In this document: positions 55,660 to 64,000 of the stretch, one piece after another | Layout: the number at the start of each line of letters is the position of its first letter | How positions within the stretch are numbered: the first letter of the stretch is position 1 | DNA from: Campanula takesimana | Lineage: Eukaryota; Streptophyta; Magnoliopsida; Asterales; Campanulaceae | NCBI GenBank assembly: GCA_026119855.1 | Contig: JAOWBW010000163.1 | Span: 558,001-622,000 of the forward strand | Direction of reading: 5' to 3' | DNA length: 64,000 nt | The notes under the pieces: model-generated | Database searches by the model: none | What the model saw: the letters and a program-made list of their open reading frames with translations, nothing else | What the model was told of the DNA's origin: nothing | Made by a program: the position numbers and the translations under genes

Positions 55660-58600
55660 ATGAGAATACCATCTCAGAAGCCTTGTATGCAGATGCAATC
55701 AATATGGTTTCTAGTTTCCATCCTCAACTTTGCTACTTCTTTCAACATCTTTGAGAACCCTTCAATAGTGTACACTTACAATCGTACTCCTGAACTCGAA
55801 AAGCATTGTGCTTCCATTCTCTCGTCGGCTACTGAGTTGGAGCCTGACGACAATAGAGGTGGCAGAATGAAGAGAGAGCTTTTCTTTACCAATGGAGACT
55901 GGGATCAAGAACCTGCAAGTGCTTCCCCATTGATGCCATTCAAAGAGGTAAGAAGTAACGATAATTATTTTGGCCATGGGGCTCCAAAGAAACTAGTTTC
56001 TTTCTGGGTTGCAGATATTAATCCGGTCCGCCAAGTCAAAGATGCAGTCAGTATCAGTGCAGCCATGGACATTGGCATAACGAGCAGTAGCTCAATGTCA
56101 CAAGCACCTTACGGTTGGTCGCCGAGGTTTTATAAGCAGGAAGGGGTGTCTAGAATGACAATTCTGTTTCAAGGATTATACATCGAGTCAAACGAGCAGC
56201 TGTCAATGTGCTTGTTGGGGAATGCGAAGATGCCTACTTTGAATCAGGATGCTGATTCGTGGGAATCCGTGAAGCAGTATGATTATAACTCTCATCAGCA
56301 GTCTACCCTTGTTAAAGACGATCAAATCTTGCTTCTACTTCATTTCCCGAAAACTTTCTCTTTGACCCGTAGAGCGATTCGTGGAGAAATGAGAAGCTTG
56401 AACCATAGATGGAACCTCACTTACTTTGATGAGGTGCACATTTCATCTTCAGGACACAGCTCCAGATATGAGTTTGGCTCGGGAGGACTTCTAGCAAGTG
56501 CCTGCAGTCCCTATCCTTATCGCGATGAGTTAGTTGATGGAGAGGTCGAGAATATGTTCAAAGGAGATGAATATTGCGAGAAGTTAAAAAATCTCATTTG
56601 GAACGAAGCATTCATCCTTGCTCCTAACTTGAAGTATAATGGCTCAAAAGATTATAACTTGAAACTGGGATCATTTTTTCTTGGAGGACAGATTGAAGAA
56701 AGTGACAGTGTCTTTGAAAACTACAGGCTAATAATTAAGGATGTGCAGTGTGAGCCTGGAGATGATGAAAACGGGACAAAAAGTACGAAAATATCCGCTA
56801 TTTTTAGAGCATTTGAGGCACAAGAATATCAGTTCAGGGAAGAAGAAAGGACGGGTCTTTCTGGTGCAACATTTTCTGCAGAGGGTACATTTCATTCTTC
56901 ACACGGACAGCTCTGTATGGTAGGTTGCCAAGGCCTGCTTGATTCTCCTTCCAAGAGGTGCAGTGCTCGTATCTGCTTGTACCTCCCTCTCGTATTTTCA
57001 ATCACTCAAAGAAGCATGGCGTTTGGGACTATATCCAGCATTAATGAATCTGTTTCCTTAGTATTTGAGAAAGATTCAAGTGTTAAAAAGTTCCTCGACA
57101 AGTATGAATGGAACAGAAATATGGACTGGTCGTACAATTACACAAAGACAATCCAAGCGAGCCAGTTCAGAACTAGAAACAACCCCTCCAAATTGGCAAC
57201 TCTCTTCAGAAAGTCGTTTCTCAGATATCCATCCTTGAAGGGTAATCACATTGCAAATTACTCATCGCTCTCAGATCTTCTCTCTGTCAAAGTTGGTTCA
57301 GTTCCCCTCACTTGGCCAAATGCAAGAACTTCAAGAACTTATGCTGAGATAGATGTCCTCTCTCTTGGATCATTGTTTGGACGCTACTGGTCAAGACCAA
57401 GTCAAGAGGTAAAATTTCAAGAACAAGCTTACTCCAGTATTGATACCATAGAAATTTCAGGTCAGATCAGCATTACTGGTAGAGAGTTTTTCAACATTTC
57501 ATTGTTCTTGGAGGGGTTATATGATCCTGTCGTTGGGGAGATGTACCTCGTTGGTTGCAGGGATGTCCGAGCCTTGACTACTAAACTAAGCTACAATGGC
57601 ACAAACTTTGAAAGAGGAATGGACTGCGAGATTGAAGTCAAAATAATCTATCCTCCTAAAAATGCACGTTGGCTACTAAACCCGAATGTCAGAATCTCCA
57701 TCGACAGCAAGAGGAGCAAGAACGATCCGCTCCACTTTGGTACTATCAGCATGCGTACCTTTCTTCTTTCATACGAGAAAAAGGTGGAAGATGTGCGTTT
57801 TAGACAACTTTTTGAGGAGATCCTCCGTGTCCTACTCCTCTTAGTCGCCATTTTGTCAACTCTAAGCCAAATTCGTTATACTCAAAAGGTCGGATATGGA
57901 CTTTCCCCTGCATATACATCAATATTCATGCTTAGCACTCATGCTCTTTTCTACAGCATTCCCTTGATCACCGGAGATGACGTTTTCTTCAAGTGGAAAG
58001 TGTTTTCTAATCAAATTTATGAGGATTTCCAACGGTGGGACCTACTTGATTCTTTCATCAAAACTCTTCTTCTAGTAGCATTAATGATAACTCTGAAACT
58101 TTCCCAGAAAGTCTGGGAATCGCGATCTCAACAGCCTGACCATTTTCTTGGTGCACAAAGAACCCCCCCAAATGAGAAGCTGGTTATAGTTCTTTCATTT
58201 ACCATCCATGCAATAGGTTTCTTCGTTTTTCGTGCTTGCTATATATACTTGAGTCAAAGTCAAACATCGGGAAACTTCCTCCAAGAACTGGGGATTTATT
58301 GGGGTACGATGGTTCAAGACTTGTTCTTGGTCCCACAGATAGTTGGCTTCATGGTATGGCGCGTAGAAGGCAAAGCTAAGCCACTGAGAAAGCTATATTA
58401 CTTGGGGTTTACAGCTATCAGACTCGTAATTCATGTCTATGACTACTTGAGATACCCAATTCCGAGTCCTAGACAAGATGACTATGAGTTTGAGTACTTG
58501 GGGGGTATCGAGTTTTATGCTAAGCTTGGGCATGTTGTCATTGCATCCATTTCCATCGGACTTGCAGCGATCGTGTATGTTCAACAGAGATGTGGTAACA

Positions 58601-58737
58601 AGTGTCTGCAGTTTGTGATGGCGGGGAAGCTGGAAGAATGCGAGGACCCGAAGAATGCGAGGACCCGTCTCGCGAGGCTGGTGTGTATCAAAAACTGCTC
58701 TCGGAATGAGTTCTTGAGCTTCATGAATAGTTCTTGA
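55660..58737 (+). CDS. DUF2921 family membrane protein, copy E, 1025 aa
   Basis: The longest and most diverged intact copy. Hydrophobic start (MQSIWFLVSILNFATSF, about 12-28), then SSATELEPDDNRGG, FTNGDWDQE, LVSFWVADINPVRQ, LLHFPKTFSLTRRAI, QLCMVGCQG and EMYLVGCRDV, the same order as the other copies. From about residue 721 it has seven membrane segments (about 721-741, 754-775, 801-820, 842-864, 881-900, 910-927, 956-976). A Cys-rich, charged tail of about 48 residues follows (QQRCGNKCLQFVMAGKLEEC...), containing a short tandem duplication (gaatgcgaggacccg twice near 58636). Usual length for the family (about 1000-1060 aa). No PPI-like gene lies upstream. Function unknown; secretory/membrane location expected from signal and membrane segments. 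Confidence 0.85.
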   Translation: MRIPSQKPCMQMQSIWFLVSILNFATSFNIFENPSIVYTYNRTPELEKHCASILSSATELEPDDNRGGRMKRELFFTNGDWDQEPASASPLMPFKEVRSNDNYFGHGAPKKLVSFWVADINPVRQVKDAVSISAAMDIGITSSSSMSQAPYGWSPRFYKQEGVSRMTILFQGLYIESNEQLSMCLLGNAKMPTLNQDADSWESVKQYDYNSHQQSTLVKDDQILLLLHFPKTFSLTRRAIRGEMRSLNHRWNLTYFDEVHISSSGHSSRYEFGSGGLLASACSPYPYRDELVDGEVENMFKGDEYCEKLKNLIWNEAFILAPNLKYNGSKDYNLKLGSFFLGGQIEESDSVFENYRLIIKDVQCEPGDDENGTKSTKISAIFRAFEAQEYQFREEERTGLSGATFSAEGTFHSSHGQLCMVGCQGLLDSPSKRCSARICLYLPLVFSITQRSMAFGTISSINESVSLVFEKDSSVKKFLDKYEWNRNMDWSYNYTKTIQASQFRTRNNPSKLATLFRKSFLRYPSLKGNHIANYSSLSDLLSVKVGSVPLTWPNARTSRTYAEIDVLSLGSLFGRYWSRPSQEVKFQEQAYSSIDTIEISGQISITGREFFNISLFLEGLYDPVVGEMYLVGCRDVRALTTKLSYNGTNFERGMDCEIEVKIIYPPKNARWLLNPNVRISIDSKRSKNDPLHFGTISMRTFLLSYEKKVEDVRFRQLFEEILRVLLLLVAILSTLSQIRYTQKVGYGLSPAYTSIFMLSTHALFYSIPLITGDDVFFKWKVFSNQIYEDFQRWDLLDSFIKTLLLVALMITLKLSQKVWESRSQQPDHFLGAQRTPPNEKLVIVLSFTIHAIGFFVFRACYIYLSQSQTSGNFLQELGIYWGTMVQDLFLVPQIVGFMVWRVEGKAKPLRKLYYLGFTAIRLVIHVYDYLRYPIPSPRQDDYEFEYLGGIEFYAKLGHVVIASISIGLAAIVYVQQRCGNKCLQFVMAGKLEECEDPKNARTRLARLVCIKNCSRNEFLSFMNSS

Positions 58738-58929
58738 TGTTTTTGGCAAGTGTCTGTAACTTTCATTTGAATGATTTGATGTTGTAACTTGTGAATTGTG
58801 TAATTTGGAACATGTTGATGTTAGATCTGTTGTAGTAAATTGTTTTAACTACACGATTTTGTCATTAGTAAACAATGTCACTAGGAATTTTCGGAAAGTG
58901 AGTCAAAGTTGCTTTTAGAGGATAACTAT

Positions 58930-59140
58930 TATAATGGTTTTTTTAACGTTTGCTCTTAGGGCATATGAAAAGACTTAAATATGACACTAAATGTATGTAA
59001 TTAGTACAACTTTTAATAATGTTGAGATTTTCTAAGTAAAATTGATATAATTAAATAGATTCACTGTCATATTTAAATCTTAGCTTATCATGTACCCTAA
59101 GAGGTTACACTAGAAAAACCGCTATTGTAATTAGGTTTAA
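58930..59140. mobile_element. Foldback MITE
   Basis: Ctattataatggttttt...gctcttagggcatatg...gacttaaatatgacac is mirrored by gtcatatttaaatct...catgtaccctaagaggtta...aaaaaccgctattgtaa. Non-coding; about 190 bp after the copy E stop. Confidence 0.65.
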
Positions 59141-59205
59141 ATTCATTTTTCAACCATTGTACTATACCCTACTTTCACTTCATCTACTATACTCACTCCC
59201 TCTAT

Positions 59206-59458
59206 CCCGGAGTAAATGTCATAGTTGATAAGTCATTGTTTTTAAAAAAAATTAGTTGTGTTTACTTGATGCCCCAATCTATCCATATGGGTAGGGTGAC
59301 AACTCTCCGATGCCATTGCAATGCTTGTGCCTATTAGAATGAGTAGTATAAGTATAAGAAGATCACCGAGCTTCATACCTTATTTTTAGCAAGACGACAT
59401 TTATTTTGGGACAAACGAAAATAATAAGTAAGACATTTATTGCGGGTCAGAGAGAGTA
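59206..59458. mobile_element. Stowaway-like MITE, 253 bp
   Basis: Ends ctccctctatcccggagtaaatgt and acatttattgcgggtcagagagag are inverted repeats; the left flank is CA rather than TA, the right flank TA. Confidence 0.7.
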
Positions 59459-59809
59459 TTTTTAGCACGAAAACCACAAAAGTTTCGGAAAATTATCAAT
59501 ACTGCTGCAAATTCATGTCTAATCCGCGTGTAGTTCGTGTCTAATCCACGTAATCTGTGCTTTAATCCCCAAATTTGTGGCATAAATAATTATTTTTGGA
59601 AATATTTGTGGTTTTTGTGCTAAAAAATAAGTATATTGGTTGAAAATAAATTAAAACCTTATTATTATGGTAACCAAATTTAACATACAGGAAGTTACAA
59701 TAATAATTGAGTGTAAATGTTGAGTGATACTATTCACACCCGCAATGAATATTCTTTTAAAAATGTGATCAATCGAAATGTTCGTACTAACCCTTTACTA
59801 AATATACCT

Positions 59810-60000
59810 TAATGTTTGGTCGACGTTGGCTGAACAAAATAGTGATGTTCGAACGATACCGAATGAACAAAATCATAATGTTCGGTCGATGTTGAGCTGA
59901 ACAAAAGTACAAACGATCGGTCAACGTTGGCCGAACATCAGGAAATCGTTCGGTTGACCAGGGCCGAACAAGGCAGGCGGGAAATTCTAAAGTTTTTGCA
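59810..60000. repeat. Short repeats around atgttcggtcgacgttggc
   Basis: Four degenerate copies of atgttcggtcgacgttg...gaacaaaa occur in about 190 bp. No gene is seen from 59459 to 60300. Confidence 0.6.
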
Positions 60001-60299
60001 AAATTTGAACTATAGCTGAACAGAAACACCATTTTGACGCATAATAATGTTGAAGTAGATGAAGAAACATATATTCAACTACATTATTAGGAGAAAAACT
60101 TATACATTTCTTTGTCAAATCGGATATTAACTTCCCAAGTTTTTAGTCTTTGCTCTAAATTTTGTTGAATTGTCTCTCAACAATGCAAATCCTTAAATTA
60201 ATTTCCCAGAAAATTAAGTGGGTTGGGTTGGGAGAAATTGAGGAGGAATGTGAGTCTCGGTTAAAAGGAACTCACAAAAAATGAGATTTTAGGCTGTGC

Positions 60300-60742
60300 T
60301 ATCGTGCATGTTTTGTGAGAAGGAGAGTACACATGGGCATGTGGGTGCAGTTTATTAGTTCTCTCGTGTTTGATTTTTTTTCTTGGTGCAATGCTTCAGA
60401 TGTTTGGTTGCGCATTTACTGCCGACTCAAATGCATTAGTTCTCTCGTGTTTCCAAAGCCAAATTATTACCGTTCTTGGGTTTACGAAAGACCAATGTTG
60501 AGCCGTGTCCAAGTTTTACTTGGAAACGCATTTGGACATTACAAGTTATAGTTCCCAAGGACAGTCATTGGAGCTTTGGCTCGGGGTAGGCCATCATTGC
60601 TCGAGATGTGTTGAGCTATTTATGTGTAGATCTTAATTGCAATTATTACATTTTGGACGAACATCTGTCGTTTGTGGAACAGACTCTCATTAATTTCTAT
60701 TAATACAATTGTGTGTTGTTTGCTTTTGAAAAAAAAAAAAAA
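60300..60742 (+). mobile_element. Decayed LINE 3' end with poly-A tail
   Basis: Gtgtccaagttttacttggaaacgc at 60507 resembles blocks of the LINE-derived family at 11.9, 20.9 and 22.0 kb. The segment ends ttgtttgcttttg followed by about 14 A, the usual plant LINE terminus. All frames are interrupted. Confidence 0.55.
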
Positions 60743-60944
60743 GATTTTTACCAATAAATCCTCGAGATATGGTGGTATTCGCCAAGAAATACAACACTTT
60801 TCTTTTATTCACCTGAGGATCACTGAGTTGAAATCAAAACTCTCTTAAAGTCCTTACTATAATTGTGAACGGCAAAACTACCCTCGCCGATTAATTACAG
60901 TTTTGCCATCCACTCACTCCCACCCACCCCGACAATAACAATTA

Positions 60945-61147
60945 CTCCCTCCGATCCCAAATATAAGCAAAAATAACTAAAATCACACATATTAAGAAGG
61001 TAGTTAAGTTAGTTAATTGTAAATGCATTTAATTGTCTTGGTACTTGTAATATTTCAAGGGTAATTTAGTCCATTAGACATGCATTGATTGCTTTTCTTA
61101 ATTTGTGTGAAAATCCTAGAACTACAAATATTTTGGGACGGAGGGAG
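60945..61147. mobile_element. Stowaway-type MITE, 203 bp
   Basis: Ends ctccctccgatcccaaatat and atattttgggacggagggag with TA on both sides. It is flanked by gene-free AT-rich DNA that extends to the PPR gene. Confidence 0.85.
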
Positions 61148-61665
61148 TAATAATGAGTATTATATCTTTTTACCATAAATCAAATTTTATTTTGGAGTTT
61201 TGGACTAATAATTTGGTTCAAGAGCAGATATTTTGGAGTAAGCACACAATTGAAAACAATCAAATTTCACAATTAATTTAAGAAAAAAAAATCTAAATAA
61301 TAAATTGTTAAATTTATTTGTCCGTGCGGCACGGGTGTAACACTAGTTTTAGTAAAATCAAGAAAAAAATGTGGTTAAATTTGAGGGGAAATAATAAAGT
61401 TACAAAAGATAACTACAAAATGAAGTATTATAATTGAGTTGATGTTTTTAATTAGAGTGTGTCGGGTTCACTATCGATAGTCAATGAAATATCAACTTTT
61501 ATCTTTCGTTTTATAAACTTCTTAGCTTTCCCCATATTTAAGTCTAGCGGGTCCTCCTAGCCGGTAGCCACTATCACAGTTATCTAAAGACAAGAAAATA
61601 ACCATATGGAATGTATGGAGATAATGATCACCATATCTACTAGACATTGTTCATCCTCTTTTTGA

Positions 61666-64000
61666 ATGGCTTCTCTCCCCACTCCCATTCCCTTAAACCC
61701 TAGAATCAAACCCTCGAAGCCTCCCTTCTACTCTAAATTCCCACAAACCAATTTCGCTAAGATTCAAGAAAATGACAAAACCACCCACAATTCACACTTC
61801 AATCACATCTCCTCCCTATGCAAAGCCGGGAAACTTCAACAAGCGGTTAACTTTCTTACTGAAATGGAGACCCAAAATCTACCGATTGAACCCCACATTT
61901 TTGGGGACTTACTTCAGGGTTGTGTATATGAGCGAAATCTCTTGTTGGGTCAGCAAATTCATGCCCAAATCATCAAAAATAATGATGTTTTGGACCAGAA
62001 TGAGTATATTGAGACGAAGCTGGTTGTTTTCTATGCGAAGTGTAATCTTTTTGAGGTCGCCACTCGTTTGTTCTGCAGACTCTCTGATCAGAATGTGTTT
62101 TCTTGGGCTGCCATGATTGGACTCTATTGTAGGATGGGTTTAAATAGAGAAGCTTTGTTGGGTTTTGTTGAAATGATTGAATATGGATGTGAGGCTGATA
62201 ATTTCATCGTTCCGAATGTGTTGAAAGCTTGTGGGGCATTGCAATTGATTGGATTCGGTGAAGGGGTTCATGGGTATGTGGTAAAGATGGGTTTGGAAGG
62301 TTGTGTTTATGTAGCAAGTAGTCTTATAGACATGTATGGGAAAGTTGGGGTTTTGGAAAGTGCAAGGAAGGTATTTGATAAAATGCCTGAAAGAAACGTT
62401 ATCACTTGGAATTCGGTGATTGTTGGATATGTGCAGAATGGAATGTATGAAGAAGCCATTGGAGTGTTTTACAATATGAGAAAAGAAGGCGTTAATCCGA
62501 CTCATGTTACTATGGGGAGCTTTCTTTCGGCTTCAGCGAATTTATACGCTATTGAAGAAGGTATGCAGGGTCATGCAGTTGCCATTCTAAGTGGCTTAGA
62601 TTTGAATTCCATGTTGGGTAGTTCCATAATTAACTTCTATACAAAGATTGGTTTGATCAAGGAAGCGGAGCTAGTATTTAGTAAGATGCATGACAAAGAT
62701 GTGGTAACATGGAATTTGCTAATATCTAGTTATGTGCAATCTGGTCGGGTTGAAAATGCATTTGGTTTGTGCCACTCTATGAGATTAGAGGGCTTAAGGT
62801 TTGATTCTGTCACACTGGCATCAATATTATCAGCTTCAGCTAATACTAAGAGTTTAAAACTTGGCAGAGAAGCACACTGTCATTGCATTAGAAATAATCT
62901 GACGTCCAATGTGGATGTAGCTTGCAACCTTATTGATATGTATGCCAAATGTGATAGAATGATGAATGCCAGACACGTTTTTGACATTACAGCAAATAAA
63001 GATCTCGTGTTGTGGAATAAACTTATGGCAGCTTATGCAGAACTAGGTTTGGCTGGTGAGAGCTTGAAGTTATTTTATCAGATGCAATTAGACAATGTTC
63101 CGCCAAATGTAGTTTCATGGAATTCAATCATTTTAGGTTTCCTGAGAAATGGCCAGGTAAAGGAGGCCATGGATATGTTCTTGGAAATGCAATCACTAGG
63201 CATCCAGGCTAATATAATTACGTACACCACTCTTATCAATGGAATGGCTAAAACTGGGTTTAGCAATGAAGCTATTTCGATGTTCCAGCAAATGCAAGTG
63301 TCAGGAATTAGACCCAATAGTGTAAGCATCGTTGGCATTCTCTCAGCTTGTAGGGATAAAGCATCTTTACAGTGTGGAAGAGCCATACATGGGTATATTG
63401 TAAGGCGCAACATCTATTTATCTGCTCAACTAGTAACATCTTTAGTGGATATGTATGCCAAATGTGGGACATTAGATCAAGCGAAAAAGGTTTTCGATCT
63501 GATTATAACCATGGAGTTGCCTTTGCCTTTGTATAATGCTATGATATCTTGTTATGCATCGTATGGTCGTGGTGTAGAAGCCCTTGCTCTATTTAAACGG
63601 CTCGAGAAGGAAGGTGTAAAACCAGATAACATAACTTTCACTTGCGTTTTATCAGCTTGTAGACACTCGGGGCTAATAATTAAGGGTTTGGAGATTTTTG
63701 TTGATATGATTAAAAAGCACGATATAAAGCCAAGTAAGGAACATTATGGTTGCGTGGTTAGTCTTCTTTCTCAATGTGGAAATAGGGAAGAAGCTCTTCG
63801 ACTAATCGCAGCCATGCCTCTAAAGCCTGATGAGCATATATTAGGTTCCTTACTTTCTGCTTGTCGAGAACTAAATGAGACTGAACTTGCTAAGTATTTA
63901 GCCGAACGTTTATTAAAAGTGGATCCGGAGAATTCTGCAAACTACGTGGCTCTTTCGAATGCATTTGCAGCTGCAGGAAGATGGGACAAGAAATCGGAGA
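61666..64000 (+). CDS. CRR21: PPR protein, CRR21-like (ndhD editing factor), partial at window end
   Basis: The frame opens at atggcttctctccccact and stays open for 778 codons to the window edge. The N-terminus is rich in Ser, Pro, Lys and lacks acids, as in a chloroplast transit peptide. From about residue 45 on there are consecutive PLS-type pentatricopeptide repeats, for example HFNHISSLCKAGKLQQAVNF, NVFSWAAMIGLYCRMGLNRE, NVITWNSVIVGYVQNGMYEE, DVVTWNLLISSYVQSGRVEN, PPNVVSWNSIILGFLRNGQV, DMYAKCGTLDQAKKVFD, and the E-domain start SGLIIKGLEIF...DIKPSKEHYGCVVSLLSQCG. The order and spacing follow Arabidopsis CRR21 (At5g55740, about 830 aa), an E-class factor needed for C-to-U editing of plastid ndhD mRNA. 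About 50 C-terminal residues are beyond the window. No intron is seen. Orthology is judged from memory of the family. Confidence 0.82.
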   Translation, partial: MASLPTPIPLNPRIKPSKPPFYSKFPQTNFAKIQENDKTTHNSHFNHISSLCKAGKLQQAVNFLTEMETQNLPIEPHIFGDLLQGCVYERNLLLGQQIHAQIIKNNDVLDQNEYIETKLVVFYAKCNLFEVATRLFCRLSDQNVFSWAAMIGLYCRMGLNREALLGFVEMIEYGCEADNFIVPNVLKACGALQLIGFGEGVHGYVVKMGLEGCVYVASSLIDMYGKVGVLESARKVFDKMPERNVITWNSVIVGYVQNGMYEEAIGVFYNMRKEGVNPTHVTMGSFLSASANLYAIEEGMQGHAVAILSGLDLNSMLGSSIINFYTKIGLIKEAELVFSKMHDKDVVTWNLLISSYVQSGRVENAFGLCHSMRLEGLRFDSVTLASILSASANTKSLKLGREAHCHCIRNNLTSNVDVACNLIDMYAKCDRMMNARHVFDITANKDLVLWNKLMAAYAELGLAGESLKLFYQMQLDNVPPNVVSWNSIILGFLRNGQVKEAMDMFLEMQSLGIQANIITYTTLINGMAKTGFSNEAISMFQQMQVSGIRPNSVSIVGILSACRDKASLQCGRAIHGYIVRRNIYLSAQLVTSLVDMYAKCGTLDQAKKVFDLIITMELPLPLYNAMISCYASYGRGVEALALFKRLEKEGVKPDNITFTCVLSACRHSGLIIKGLEIFVDMIKKHDIKPSKEHYGCVVSLLSQCGNREEALRLIAAMPLKPDEHILGSLLSACRELNETELAKYLAERLLKVDPENSANYVALSNAFAAAGRWDKKSE

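Noticed and set aside
61772..62116. 114-codon ORF in another frame at the PPR gene start
   Set aside because: The PPR frame from 61666 is open for 778 codons with clear repeats; this frame is an overlap artefact.

Overview
The window looks like nuclear DNA of a flowering plant, most likely a eudicot. The evidence is dense nested transposable elements (Stowaway-type miniature elements with CTCCCTCCGT ends, Ty1/copia and TRIM retrotransposons primed by initiator tRNA-Met, LINE pieces), spliced genes, and a pentatricopeptide (PPR) gene resembling the chloroplast RNA-editing factor CRR21. I cannot name the species from sequence alone.

Layout. From 0 to about 28 kb there is almost only repetitive DNA: a LINE end (1-345), Stowaway MITEs including a three-deep nest (1086-1949), a head-to-head TRIM array (4278-5619), an internally deleted copia element (6514-12598) whose 5' LTR carries a LINE-derived insertion, an LTR plus leader (15373-17451), a TIR element holding a palindromic minisatellite (17936-20663), two more members of the LINE-derived family (20745-23190), a TIR transposon with a broken plant-mobile-domain gene (23279-26097), and a young non-coding LTR element (26374-27977).

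From 28.5 to 58.8 kb lies the main gene cluster. Five copies of a large secretory/membrane protein of the DUF2921 family (SWEET-like C-terminal membrane region) run on the plus strand. Four are preceded by a minus-strand, divergently oriented short coiled-coil gene that resembles the conserved part of proton pump-interactor (PPI) proteins. Unit A (29.7-32.9 kb) is decayed. Units B (34.6-39.1 kb) and C (39.4-44.5 kb) look intact. Unit D (49.1-53.8 kb) has an intact PPI-like gene but two single-base frameshifts in its DUF2921 gene. Copy E (55.7-58.7 kb) is intact and has no PPI-like partner. Relics of DUF2921 3' ends at 28.5 and 33.5 kb point to older units. The intergenic region of all four pairs keeps a CACGTG-like/GTCAA motif, and units A and B also keep a 39-codon upstream ORF.

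The 3' end (58.9-61.6 kb) has more MITEs and a LINE tail, followed by the CRR21-like PPR gene (61666 to beyond the window). How the cluster proteins act together is inference: PPI proteins are known to bind the plasma-membrane H+-ATPase, DUF2921 proteins are multispanning membrane proteins, and the repeated retention of the head-to-head pair suggests shared regulation or function.
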